Shown here piece by piece: positions 26,245-33,783 of a stretch of DNA of 34,880 nt. Under the pieces are notes generated by a model that saw only the letters and a list, made by a program, of their open reading frames with translations, ran no database searches and was not told the DNA's origin. Source of the stretch: Deltaproteobacteria bacterium UBA4427 (GTDB taxonomy: Bacteria; Myxococcota_A; UBA9160; UBA4427). Location of the stretch: positions 57,669 through 92,548 of the forward strand of contig DGPZ01000123.1 in NCBI GenBank assembly GCA_002390675.1. The letters are read 5' to 3'. The position numbers and the translations under genes are program-made. Each line of letters opens with the position of its first letter. The first letter of the stretch is position 1.

Positions 26245-26658
26245 ATGCTGGGACCGATCGAATGTGTGAAGCGTGTCGTGGAGTGTGACAACGGGCGGGA
26301 TGCCGAGGGCTACCGAGAGGTTCTTCACGAGGACTATTTATCCTACGTGCATGGCAAGCCGCAGAACTCAGGCCGGGACGTCGAAGTCGCCGCTCTCGCA
26401 GCCTGGTGGGACGCGACGAGCGATGTCCATCTCGAGATACTCGAAATTGGAGAGACCGATGGTCTCGTTACGCTGCGATACACACTGACCGGGACGAATG
26501 ATGGCGACTTTTTCGGGCGCCCCGCCAGCGGTAAGAAATTTCACGTCGAGAACTGCACGCTTCTGCGGGTCGAGAACGGCCGCGTGAAGGAGACTTACCG
26601 CTATTCAGATACGCTCGGGCTGATGACGCAGCTTGGGCTGATGCCGGGCGGCGACTAA
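26245..26658 (+). CDS. SnoaL-like/NTF2 fold protein
   Basis: A 137-residue protein of the SnoaL-like NTF2 fold, the usual length for ester-cyclase-like members. It opens with CVKRVVECDNGRDAEGYREVLHEDY. It then has AAWWDATSDVHLEILEI, DGLVTLRYTLTGTNDGDFFG and FHVENCTLLRVENGRVKETY, the strand pattern typical of SnoaL-like hydrolases/cyclases. The actual reaction is unknown. GGGAGG lies ten bases before the ATG. It is paired with the upstream hydratase and convergent with the beta-lactamase-like gene. It is not closely similar to the NTF2-like protein at 5800. Confidence 0.8.
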   Translation: MLGPIECVKRVVECDNGRDAEGYREVLHEDYLSYVHGKPQNSGRDVEVAALAAWWDATSDVHLEILEIGETDGLVTLRYTLTGTNDGDFFGRPASGKKFHVENCTLLRVENGRVKETYRYSDTLGLMTQLGLMPGGD

Positions 26659-26732
26659 CTGAAAATCTTCTCGGTTGACGAGCTTCTAGTGAATGTGGGC
26701 AGGACTGAATGCGCGAAGGGCGCGGGTGTGAG

Positions 26733-28016
26733 TCATTCGTCCGTGAGCGCGAGGGCCTGAACGAGCGCCGGAACGATCGGCAGTTCGCCGCTTCCCGGTG
26801 GCATGAACTGCTGCTGCATGACGACGAGGGTGATCCCCGTCGAGGGACTCACCCAGAAATGTGTGCCGTAGGCGCCGCTCCATGAAAAGTCGCCGGTACG
26901 AGTCGTCCTCGTCGTCTTTTCTTGATCTGCGACAACGGCGACGCCTAACCCGAAGCCGAGGCCTTGTATTCCCGCGTTCGTGAGCACGCCGGATTCGATC
27001 TCGAACGTCTGCATCCGCTCGACCGATGCCTTCTTGAGAATGCGAACGCCGTTGTAAACGCCATCGTTCCATAACATCAGTGCGAAGCGCATATAGTCGG
27101 GTGCGGTCGACACCAAGCCAAATCCGCCCGGGGTCCAGTCGTCCGGGATATGCGTCTGGTCTGCGGGGACGAGATCACCCTTATCATCTAAGAAATACAT
27201 CGTGGCCAGAGGCTCATTCTCCGGCATGTCCTTGTAGTAGTACGTCGCGTCCATGCCGAGGCGCCGGAAGATCCGCGCTTCGAGGAATTGTTCGAGGGGT
27301 TGGCGCGAGGCGATTTCTACGATTCGTGCGACGACGTCCATTGAATTGCCGTAGCGCCATTCCGTGCCGGGTTCGAAGAAGAGGGGTAGGGCGGCCAGTC
27401 GTTCAATTCGCTCCGTGAGCGAGCCCTCTCCGTGGTAGATCCCTTCTTCTTGCCACCGCTTAGCTAACGAAGACTTGTCCATCCCGGGGCCCATGCCGGA
27501 GGTGAAGGAGAGCACATGCCGCAGAAGGATGGGGTTTTCGGGCGGGTGTGTTCCTGAGACATTTCCCTGCGCATCGAACTCTGCAATCTCGACCGAGGAA
27601 AAGCTCGGCAGGTATTTCGTGATCGGGTCGTCGAGATCGAGGATGCCTTCCTCGACGAGAATCATCGCGGCGACGGCAATCACGGGTTTGGTCATGGAAG
27701 CGATCTGGAAGCGCGTCTCCACGGTCATGGGGAGTTCCGCTTCGACGTCCTGGTGGCCGACAGAGGCGCTGTGAATCAAGTGGCCATTGCGCGCGACGAG
27801 CACGACGAATCCCGAGCGAGCGCCTTGCCAATCGACGCGACCTTCGAGGACGCGATTGATCGCCCAAGTTCGCCAGCCGGGAAGCGCATCCGGCACGGGA
27901 ATATCAGCGCGAGCGGCAGGCAGGTTGGCGGGAGGCATCGTGTCGACACTGCACCCGCCGAGCAGGACTGAAAGGCCCAGCGCGATCGTATTGAGCGTCG
28001 AATTTGTACTGTGCAT
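26733..28016 (-). CDS. serine hydrolase, beta-lactamase class C/esterase-like lipoprotein
   Basis: A 427-residue protein of the beta-lactamase (class C, Pfam PF00144) superfamily. The N-terminus is a lipoprotein signal with LLGGC (Cys22), so it is anchored in the cell envelope. The catalytic Ser-x-x-Lys motif is Ser107-Met-Thr-Lys110 (FQIASMTKPV), and the Tyr-x-Asn motif is Tyr222-Gly-Asn224 (WRYGNS). Near the C-terminus WSGAYGTHFWVSPSTG replaces the KTG element, as in esterase-like members such as EstB-type enzymes. It is more likely an esterase or transesterase than an antibiotic-hydrolysing enzyme. The ATG has GGAGA upstream. It is divergent from the EXPERA-like gene. Confidence 0.87.
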   Translation of the reverse strand: MHSTNSTLNTIALGLSVLLGGCSVDTMPPANLPAARADIPVPDALPGWRTWAINRVLEGRVDWQGARSGFVVLVARNGHLIHSASVGHQDVEAELPMTVETRFQIASMTKPVIAVAAMILVEEGILDLDDPITKYLPSFSSVEIAEFDAQGNVSGTHPPENPILLRHVLSFTSGMGPGMDKSSLAKRWQEEGIYHGEGSLTERIERLAALPLFFEPGTEWRYGNSMDVVARIVEIASRQPLEQFLEARIFRRLGMDATYYYKDMPENEPLATMYFLDDKGDLVPADQTHIPDDWTPGGFGLVSTAPDYMRFALMLWNDGVYNGVRILKKASVERMQTFEIESGVLTNAGIQGLGFGLGVAVVADQEKTTRTTRTGDFSWSGAYGTHFWVSPSTGITLVVMQQQFMPPGSGELPIVPALVQALALTDE

Positions 28017-28120
28017 TGGATCTCCAAATCACTTATTCGAGCGTGTTTCGCCCGTGTGGGGTTCCCCTATGTTCCGTGGATCAACGCCGCGCGCAACCGC
28101 ACGGAAGTAAGGAGTCCTGC

Positions 28121-28603
28121 ATGACACCGAACACCCCGATCTATCGTCGTCCTTTGGATTTTGGGCTGGTTCTCTTTTTCAGCATCTCGGTGCTCTACGG
28201 ATTTTTGTTCAGCCTACCTGAAGGGCTGGGAGTGCCGGTCTCCGCGGATAGTCCATGGCCGCCACTGCAGATGCTTCATGAATGGGCGGTTGCAGAAGAG
28301 CCAGCTCATTTGGATCCGCCTCCGAACCTGATTGCTGCGACGCTCTTTGACGGATTCTTTCAGGCGCCGGCTCTGCTCTTCGTGATGATCGGCCTGATCC
28401 GGTTGCGGCCATGGCTCAGGCCGCTGGGGCTGATTTACGCTGGAGCTGCTGTTACGAACATGTTCTTCTATTTCGTGCAGACGTTCTTAGGTCCCCATCC
28501 GCCGCCGAATACGGCCTACTATCTAGTGTTTAATATGCCGTGGATGATCGCGCCCGCCATCTTGGGCGCACGCGTGCTCTTCGCGAAGGATCTCGACGCC
28601 TAG
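28121..28603 (+). CDS. EXPERA/TMEM97-like four-helix membrane protein
   Basis: A 160-residue protein with four predicted helices, beginning RRPLDFGLVLFFSISVLYGF. The pattern resembles the EXPERA domain of TMEM97 (sigma-2 receptor) and emopamil-binding protein. LHEWAVAEEPAHLDPPPNL with TLFDGFFQAPALL is placed like the WYAKEFKDPLL...PP and FCELVFQLPFF segments of human TMEM97, and Asp77 sits where TMEM97 has Glu73. EXPERA proteins bind or isomerise sterols. The match was made by eye and needs profile confirmation. The frame is open from 28004; ATG 28121 is chosen because AAGGAG lies six bases upstream. It is convergent with the CoA-transferase gene. Confidence 0.6.
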   Translation: MTPNTPIYRRPLDFGLVLFFSISVLYGFLFSLPEGLGVPVSADSPWPPLQMLHEWAVAEEPAHLDPPPNLIAATLFDGFFQAPALLFVMIGLIRLRPWLRPLGLIYAGAAVTNMFFYFVQTFLGPHPPPNTAYYLVFNMPWMIAPAILGARVLFAKDLDA

Positions 28604-28614
28604 CAGTTTCTTCT

Positions 28615-28655
28615 GGGCCTGGGCCGAGGTACCCGTCTAGGCCCGGTGTTGGCCC
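28615..28655. terminator. GC-rich stem-loop between convergent genes
   Basis: CTGGGCC (28619-28625) can pair with GGCCCGG (28640-28646) over a 14-base loop. An alternative longer pairing joins GGGCC (28615-28619) and GGCCC (28651-28655). It lies between the converging EXPERA-like and CoA-transferase genes and could end transcription from both sides, though no T tract follows. Confidence 0.3.
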
Positions 28656-28668
28656 GGTGAAAGGCCGG

Positions 28669-31149
28669 CTAAGACAGCGCACCTGCCGCGGCCATCTCTG
28701 AAATTTCGTCGTCGGAATATCCAAGGATATCCTTCATGACTTCGAAGGTCTGCTCGCCGATGAGGGGGCCTGCAGCGGTCGGCCGACTCGGCGTTTTGGA
28801 GAACGTCGTGACCGGCCCATCAAAAATACTCTTGCCGAAGCCCCCGTGATTGAGCTCGACGAAGAAGTTTCGGGCCGCGAGCTGTGGATCAGAGTGATAG
28901 TCCAAGGGGCGTAACGGCACGTATGCCGGAACTCCGGCGTGCCTAAGCGCATCCGCCACATCGAAGCTTTTCTGCGTAGATGCCCACTCCGAAACGATCT
29001 CATCAATTTCGTCGCGCAGGGCGATTCGAGCGTCGACAGAGTCGAGTTCACTCCCTCCGAGTGCGGCCAGCCCAGGAATGGTGCCGCATAGCGCTTGCCA
29101 TTGTTCAGGTGTGCGCGTCTCGAGAGCGACGAATCGCTCGGTCTCGCTCGTACGGTAAACCCCATGCGGACATCCGCGTTCAGAGGCCAATCCGGGGCGC
29201 TCTAGAAGCCGGCCTGTGGCTTGATAGTCGAGGATCGCGGGGTTTAGGTGATGAATAGACGCTTCGATCTGTGAGATGTCGATGACCTGTCCTTCACCGG
29301 TCTGGTCTCTATGATGAAGGGCTGCACAAAGAGCGGAGAGCGCATATCGAGGGGAGATAAAGTCGGTGTACGCGCCCCAGGGCGAGACCGGCTTGCGGTC
29401 GGGCCAGCCCGTGATCGCGGTGAAACCACCGAGCGCGGAGCCATGGAGACCGAATCCCGTGTGCTTTCGCTCGGGGCCTGTTTGCCCGCGCATGCAGCTG
29501 TAGAGCATGACGATGTCGGGCTTGATTTTGCTGAGCTGCTCGTAGCCGAGGCCGATTCGTTCCGCGGTGCCCGGGGTGAAGTTTTCGACGACAACGTCGG
29601 CCCACTCGACCATCTTATGCGCGACGGCGAGACCTTCAGGCTTGGTGAAATCGATGGCGATGCCGAGCTTGCTTTGATTCATGTTGGCGGCGGCGTGGCC
29701 CGTCGTCGTTCCGGGATCACCGATCCACGGCGGAATAAACCGGAGCGTGTCTATGCGACTTTCGGTTTCGACGCGTAAGACCGTGGCGCCAAGATTGGCT
29801 AGGTCCTTTGAGATCAAGGGCCCGGCAGCGATCCAGGAAAAGTCCGCGACCTTGAGGCCTTCGAAGGCTTGCGTTCGCGGCGTGGGCGACGAGACGGTCG
29901 GGGCGAGTGGTTTGCGGTCGAGGGAATCGACGAGCGCCTGGTCCTGGCCAAGGGTCGGAGCGGGGCGGTCGTATTCGATCGGCGTTCCAGAAAGCCGCGC
30001 GAAAGGACCGGGCTGCTTTTCTCCGTCCACGTCGATCCAGAAATCTCGCGCGAGAAGCTGGGGATCTGCGAGAAGATCAGGAGCCAAATTGATGGGCGAG
30101 ATCAACCATTTCTGCCGAACCGCTTCCGCTTGAATCTCGGCCTTCGTCATAGAGTGCATCTTGGCCTTGAACTGGGAGATTGCGCGGAGCGCAGTCTCTA
30201 GCGACAGCGTTCCGTCCTGGAGCTGTTGGATCCAGGTCATCCAATCGATTTCCATCAGGTCCGCGTCGAGCTCTCCCTGCTCGCCGATCCAGTTCATGCA
30301 GGCGTTGAATCCGAAGGCGCCTTGAGCACCTAACACGAGCACGATCGCGATGTAGCCGTCCTTGCAGGCTTCGATCACGGGCAGGTCTAGGCCGGGAAAA
30401 ACAGGCATCGATCCCGTACGCTCAGAACGGTCATCACCACTCTGGGGCATATTCTGTCCCGCCGCGGCATAGCCCGTGAGGTTCATCAGGCTCCAAAGGA
30501 CGGCAGCCTGAATCGATGCATCAAGGTGCTGTCCCTCTCCTGAACGGTTGCGCGAGTACAGCGCCATTAAGACGTCTGCGGCGGCTTGAGTGGCACCGAG
30601 ATGCGCCGTTTCGGGAAGGCCGACGGGAATCGGAACGCGGTTGCCGTCTCCGGTCGCATTCAGGAATCCACCAGACGCCGCGATCGTTAGGTCCGTCGCG
30701 GGCAGTTTGGCATGAGGGCCCGTCTGGCCGAAGGGTGAGACTGACACGTAAAGCAGCATGGGGTTTCGGGCATGCAGTGCATCGAATCCGAGGCCCTTAG
30801 CTTCCATGTCACCGGGCGTGGACGATTCGATCAAGATGTCGGCGGTGTCGACGAGTGCAAGGAGTCGGTCGCGATCGCTCGTGACATCGATGTCGAGTAC
30901 GACACTTTTTTTGCCGAGACCAAAGGCGCGCCAAAAGAGCGACTGCTCCGGGTCATCCCCCGCGCCTTGCGGTCGAGGATTCTCCTGGGTGGGCGTCGTG
31001 GCGAAGGGCGGCGCGAAGCGCGCGTCGCAGCCCCCCGGCGGTTCGACTTTGATCACTTCCGCCCCGAGGTCGGCAAGAATGCGACCGGTGGCTTCGGCGA
31101 GTGAGGTGCTGAGGTCGAGAACACGGATTCCGTCGAGGGCGCGACTCAT
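28669..31149 (-). CDS. tandem-domain class III CoA-transferase (CaiB/BaiF family)
   Basis: An 826-residue protein made of two complete CaiB/BaiF domains, twice the usual length of about 400. The first domain starts at residue 1 (LDGIRVLDLSTSLA, ADLGAEVIKVEPPGG) and has its catalytic Asp at Asp210 in GEGQHLDASIQ. The second starts near 430 (FEGLKVADFSWIAAGPL, LGATVLRVE) with Asp624 in GEGQVIDISQIE. Class III enzymes move CoA between carboxylic acids through an Asp-linked intermediate and normally work as interlocked dimers, so this chain may fold as an internal dimer. I start at ATG 31149, with AAGGAAAAG just upstream, not the TTG at 31179. The substrate is unknown, probably a lipid or terpenoid acid judging by the neighbours. 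Confidence 0.87.
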   Translation of the reverse strand: MSRALDGIRVLDLSTSLAEATGRILADLGAEVIKVEPPGGCDARFAPPFATTPTQENPRPQGAGDDPEQSLFWRAFGLGKKSVVLDIDVTSDRDRLLALVDTADILIESSTPGDMEAKGLGFDALHARNPMLLYVSVSPFGQTGPHAKLPATDLTIAASGGFLNATGDGNRVPIPVGLPETAHLGATQAAADVLMALYSRNRSGEGQHLDASIQAAVLWSLMNLTGYAAAGQNMPQSGDDRSERTGSMPVFPGLDLPVIEACKDGYIAIVLVLGAQGAFGFNACMNWIGEQGELDADLMEIDWMTWIQQLQDGTLSLETALRAISQFKAKMHSMTKAEIQAEAVRQKWLISPINLAPDLLADPQLLARDFWIDVDGEKQPGPFARLSGTPIEYDRPAPTLGQDQALVDSLDRKPLAPTVSSPTPRTQAFEGLKVADFSWIAAGPLISKDLANLGATVLRVETESRIDTLRFIPPWIGDPGTTTGHAAANMNQSKLGIAIDFTKPEGLAVAHKMVEWADVVVENFTPGTAERIGLGYEQLSKIKPDIVMLYSCMRGQTGPERKHTGFGLHGSALGGFTAITGWPDRKPVSPWGAYTDFISPRYALSALCAALHHRDQTGEGQVIDISQIEASIHHLNPAILDYQATGRLLERPGLASERGCPHGVYRTSETERFVALETRTPEQWQALCGTIPGLAALGGSELDSVDARIALRDEIDEIVSEWASTQKSFDVADALRHAGVPAYVPLRPLDYHSDPQLAARNFFVELNHGGFGKSIFDGPVTTFSKTPSRPTAAGPLIGEQTFEVMKDILGYSDDEISEMAAAGALS

Positions 31150-31241
31150 GGGCTTTTCCTTGTTTGGGTAATCGTTCAACGAGGTGATAGGGAGCCTCGG
31201 CCAAAAGAGTAGTCGAAGGTGTAGTAGAGGGCAGGTACGAG

Positions 31242-31285
31242 AACGCCCGCGTCGGCACTCGTTTTACAGAGACCGCGCGGGCGTT
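31242..31285 (-). terminator. perfect 10-bp stem-loop after the amidohydrolase gene
   Basis: AACGCCCGCG (31242-31251) is an exact inverted repeat of CGCGGGCGTT (31276-31285) with a 24-base loop. Read on the minus strand it begins 26 bases after the amidohydrolase stop codon and ends in a mixed T/C stretch (TTCTCGT). It probably ends that transcript before the CoA-transferase gene, though the loop is long and the T tract is poor. Confidence 0.5.
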
Positions 31286-31311
31286 TCGTCGAATGGATTG
31301 CTCAGAAGGTC

Positions 31312-32523
31312 TTAAGCAGGGCGAAGCTCGTTCAGCTCGCGCGTGTTGTCGCGGAGAATCCGCAGTTGCTGCGAGTCATCGAACTTCTCGAGTTCCTTCA
31401 CGTAAGCAAGCGGCGTCGGCATGCCCTCGATATGCGGCCAATCCGAGCCGAAGATGACTCGGTCTGAACCCATATGCTCTTCGACCTCGTAAACGTCGTC
31501 TTCCCAGAAGGGGTTGATCCAGACGTGCTCCTTAAAGAGCAGACCCGGGTCTTCCTTGTAGTAGTTGGTGATCGCGAGTCGGTCGCGTGACTGCCTGAGC
31601 TTTCGGAAGAGGTCGGGCAGGAATTCTGCACCGTTTTCGATCGAGGCGATGCGCACGCCGGGATGGCGCTCGAAGAGCCGTTCGAAGGCACACGTGATGA
31701 GGAAGTCGTAGGCCGCGCGCTCGATGTTGAAGTGCTTAATATTGGGCGACATGGCCGAGCCTGCAGCATCCGCCGTGAAGCCGTCCCGCACGTAGCCGTG
31801 GGTAGTGTAGCCAGAGTCGCCGGCGTGGATGACTACGGTGATCCCCGATTCGGAGACGCGCGCCCAGAAAGGATCGTGGCGCGGATCGGCAGGGGAAAAA
31901 CTGCCGTGCGGCGTGTGTACCGCGGAGGGGCGCATGCAGACGACGCGTGCGCCTTGCGCGAGCGCCCATTCGAGTTCGCTGCATGCGAAGTCGACGTCGG
32001 TCAATGTGATATAAGGCGCCGCGAAAATGCGGTTTTCATGGGCGACACCCCAATCCTCGTTCAACCATCGGTTGAAGCCGTGGAAGAGCGTCTTGACAGC
32101 TTCCGTGTCGTTCTTGATCAGCTCTTCGTAGAGCACGCCGAGAGTCGGGAAGAGCCACATCGCTTCGATGCCCTGCTCATCCATTTTTGCGATACGTGCA
32201 TCGTTTTTCATGTAGTAGTCGGGGAGCGGCTCGCGTTCGCGGAGCGCGGCCCCCATGTCGGTGCCGTTCGGGTTGCCACGGAGGAAGTCGGAGATGGCTC
32301 CGGGCATCGCGATCGGATTCCAGGTCGGGTTCTTTACGGCATGTGCGAGCTTGCCGCCGACGACGTGATGCTTGCGGCCTTCAATCTCGGCCCACTGAAC
32401 ACAGCGTGCCTGCATGTTCTTCGGAACGTGGCGCGTGAACGCGTCAAGCGCTTCGTAATAGTGATTGTCAGCATCGAAGGGCGTGTAGCCGAGTTCCTGG
32501 GCGACGGGGTTGTCGGTCTTCAT
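31312..32523 (-). CDS. amidohydrolase family protein (amidohydrolase_2 type)
   Basis: A 403-residue metal-dependent hydrolase or decarboxylase of the amidohydrolase_2 (ACMSD-like) group, with a TIM-barrel fold. The N-terminal metal motif is modified: PFDADNHYYEALDAF around residue 16, with one His where relatives often have HxH or DxH. Later come VVIHAGDSGY, giving the central metal His, and IFGSDWPHIEGMPTP, giving the last conserved Asp. Proteins of this shape are frequent beside CoA-transferases and acyl-CoA enzymes in lipid- and aromatic-degrading bacteria, but their substrates are mostly unknown. The start ATG has GCAGGAGA upstream, and a palindrome lies about 30 bases before it. Confidence 0.85.
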   Translation of the reverse strand: MKTDNPVAQELGYTPFDADNHYYEALDAFTRHVPKNMQARCVQWAEIEGRKHHVVGGKLAHAVKNPTWNPIAMPGAISDFLRGNPNGTDMGAALREREPLPDYYMKNDARIAKMDEQGIEAMWLFPTLGVLYEELIKNDTEAVKTLFHGFNRWLNEDWGVAHENRIFAAPYITLTDVDFACSELEWALAQGARVVCMRPSAVHTPHGSFSPADPRHDPFWARVSESGITVVIHAGDSGYTTHGYVRDGFTADAAGSAMSPNIKHFNIERAAYDFLITCAFERLFERHPGVRIASIENGAEFLPDLFRKLRQSRDRLAITNYYKEDPGLLFKEHVWINPFWEDDVYEVEEHMGSDRVIFGSDWPHIEGMPTPLAYVKELEKFDDSQQLRILRDNTRELNELRPA

Positions 32524-32552
32524 GATGGGTCTCCTGCTGGTCTGGGCGCGAT

Positions 32553-32568
32553 CCGAACGATCGTTCGG
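32553..32568. promoter_or_regulatory. 16-bp perfect palindrome, candidate TetR-type operator
   Basis: CCGAACGATCGTTCGG reads the same on both strands. It lies 30 bases upstream of the amidohydrolase start, in the 253-base divergent region shared with the BKACE gene. The core GAACGATCGTTC has the shape of many TetR-family operators. No regulator gene is in the window, so the binding protein is unknown. The rest of the divergent region shows no gene. Confidence 0.45.
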
Positions 32569-32776
32569 CGCGACCTGAACAATAGCGCCCGTACGCTTCC
32601 GCGGGAGGCATACGGGCGGCAGAATTTGGGTCGATGGCGTGGCCTGGGGGGATCAGGGCGATCTGAGAAGCCGCGGCGGCCTAGGCAACTCGGCTCGCCA
32701 CCAGAACGGGTTCGCACACTTCGCCCTGGGCCGTCATTCTTCTGACAAATTCGTGGTTAGCCGCCTTGGAGGAAAT

Positions 32777-33664
32777 ATGGAAAAACTGATCATCGACGCG
32801 CGCCTCAACGAGTACACGATGCGCGATCCCAATCCGAACGTGCCCTATTCGCCGGCGGAGATCGGGGCGGATGCTGCCGCGTGTCGCGAAGCGGGGGCGT
32901 CGATCGTTCACTATCACGCGCGCGATCCGGAATCGGGGGCGGCGTCTAATGACACGGAACTCTACAAGGCGGCGGCGCGCGAAATTCGTTCTCGTTGTGA
33001 TGCGATCATCATGCCGACGCTTGGTGCGAGTACTGTAGTGGAACTCGACGATCGTATTGGACATATCGAAGCAATGGCCGAGGACGACGCGACGCGCGCA
33101 GATCTGGTTCCCCTCGACCTCGCGAGTATCTCTCTTCCGATCTGGCCTGAGGGGGCGGACCACGTGTTAGGGGATGATCTCGTTTACTACAACTCGGTCG
33201 GGACGTTGAAGGCGCTCGCCGCGAGAGCGGATGCCGTCGGCGCGAAGCCTATGACCGCAATTTGGAATATCGCGTCGCTCAGGTTGCTCGAGGCGTTTTG
33301 CAAAACAGGCGTATTGCCTAATACGGTATTCGCGGAACTATTTACGACCGAAGGCGGTTTGATCGCGGGGCACCCAGGGACGCCGCGGGGGCTTCAAGCT
33401 TTGATCGATTTCGTGCCAGCGAGCGTGGACTGTGTCTGGGCTGCCGCGTGTTTCGGCGCGAATGCTCTGCCGCTCGCTGAAATGGCCATCGAGCAGGGCG
33501 GGCATGTGGCGATCGGACTGGGGGACTTTGGCTATCCGGGGCTCGGGCACGGGGAGCCGGCAACAAATGCGGATGTCATTCGCGAGGTCGTGGCGATGGC
33601 GAGTCGGCATGGACGTGAAATCGCAACGCCGGACGAGGTGCGGGAGCGGCTGGGGCTTTGCTGA
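32777..33664 (+). CDS. BKACE family (beta-keto acid cleavage enzyme, DUF849) protein
   Basis: A 295-residue TIM-barrel protein of the family whose founder (Kce) cleaves 3-keto-5-aminohexanoate with acetyl-CoA. The two His zinc ligands are kept as His45 and His47 in ASIVHYHARDP. The C-terminal motif that reads HVRVGLEDN in Kce (Arg226, zinc ligand Glu230, Asp231) is HVAIGLGDF here: Ala245, Gly249 and Asp250. Two of the three residues are therefore changed, so the metal site or reaction probably differs. Other conserved parts are intact (VPYSPAEIGADAAACREAGAS, ELFTTEGGLIAGHPGTPRGL). The frame is open from 32639; ATG 32777 with TTGGAGGA upstream is the real start. Confidence 0.85.
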   Translation: MEKLIIDARLNEYTMRDPNPNVPYSPAEIGADAAACREAGASIVHYHARDPESGAASNDTELYKAAAREIRSRCDAIIMPTLGASTVVELDDRIGHIEAMAEDDATRADLVPLDLASISLPIWPEGADHVLGDDLVYYNSVGTLKALAARADAVGAKPMTAIWNIASLRLLEAFCKTGVLPNTVFAELFTTEGGLIAGHPGTPRGLQALIDFVPASVDCVWAAACFGANALPLAEMAIEQGGHVAIGLGDFGYPGLGHGEPATNADVIREVVAMASRHGREIATPDEVRERLGLC

Positions 33665-33783
33665 CTGCTGGGACGGACGATGCCCGAAGGATGTCGCACG
33701 AAGAGTTGTTTTCTAGAACAGCGGTCGGGTAGCCTCCTGATAGTACCCCCCCTTACATTGAAACAGCTGACCGAGGGCCTCAC

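Noticed and set aside
31663..32745. Long open frame (360 codons) on the plus strand
   Set aside because: It is antisense to the amidohydrolase over nearly all its length, the product has no recognisable motif, and the opposite frame has clear family motifs and a ribosome binding site.
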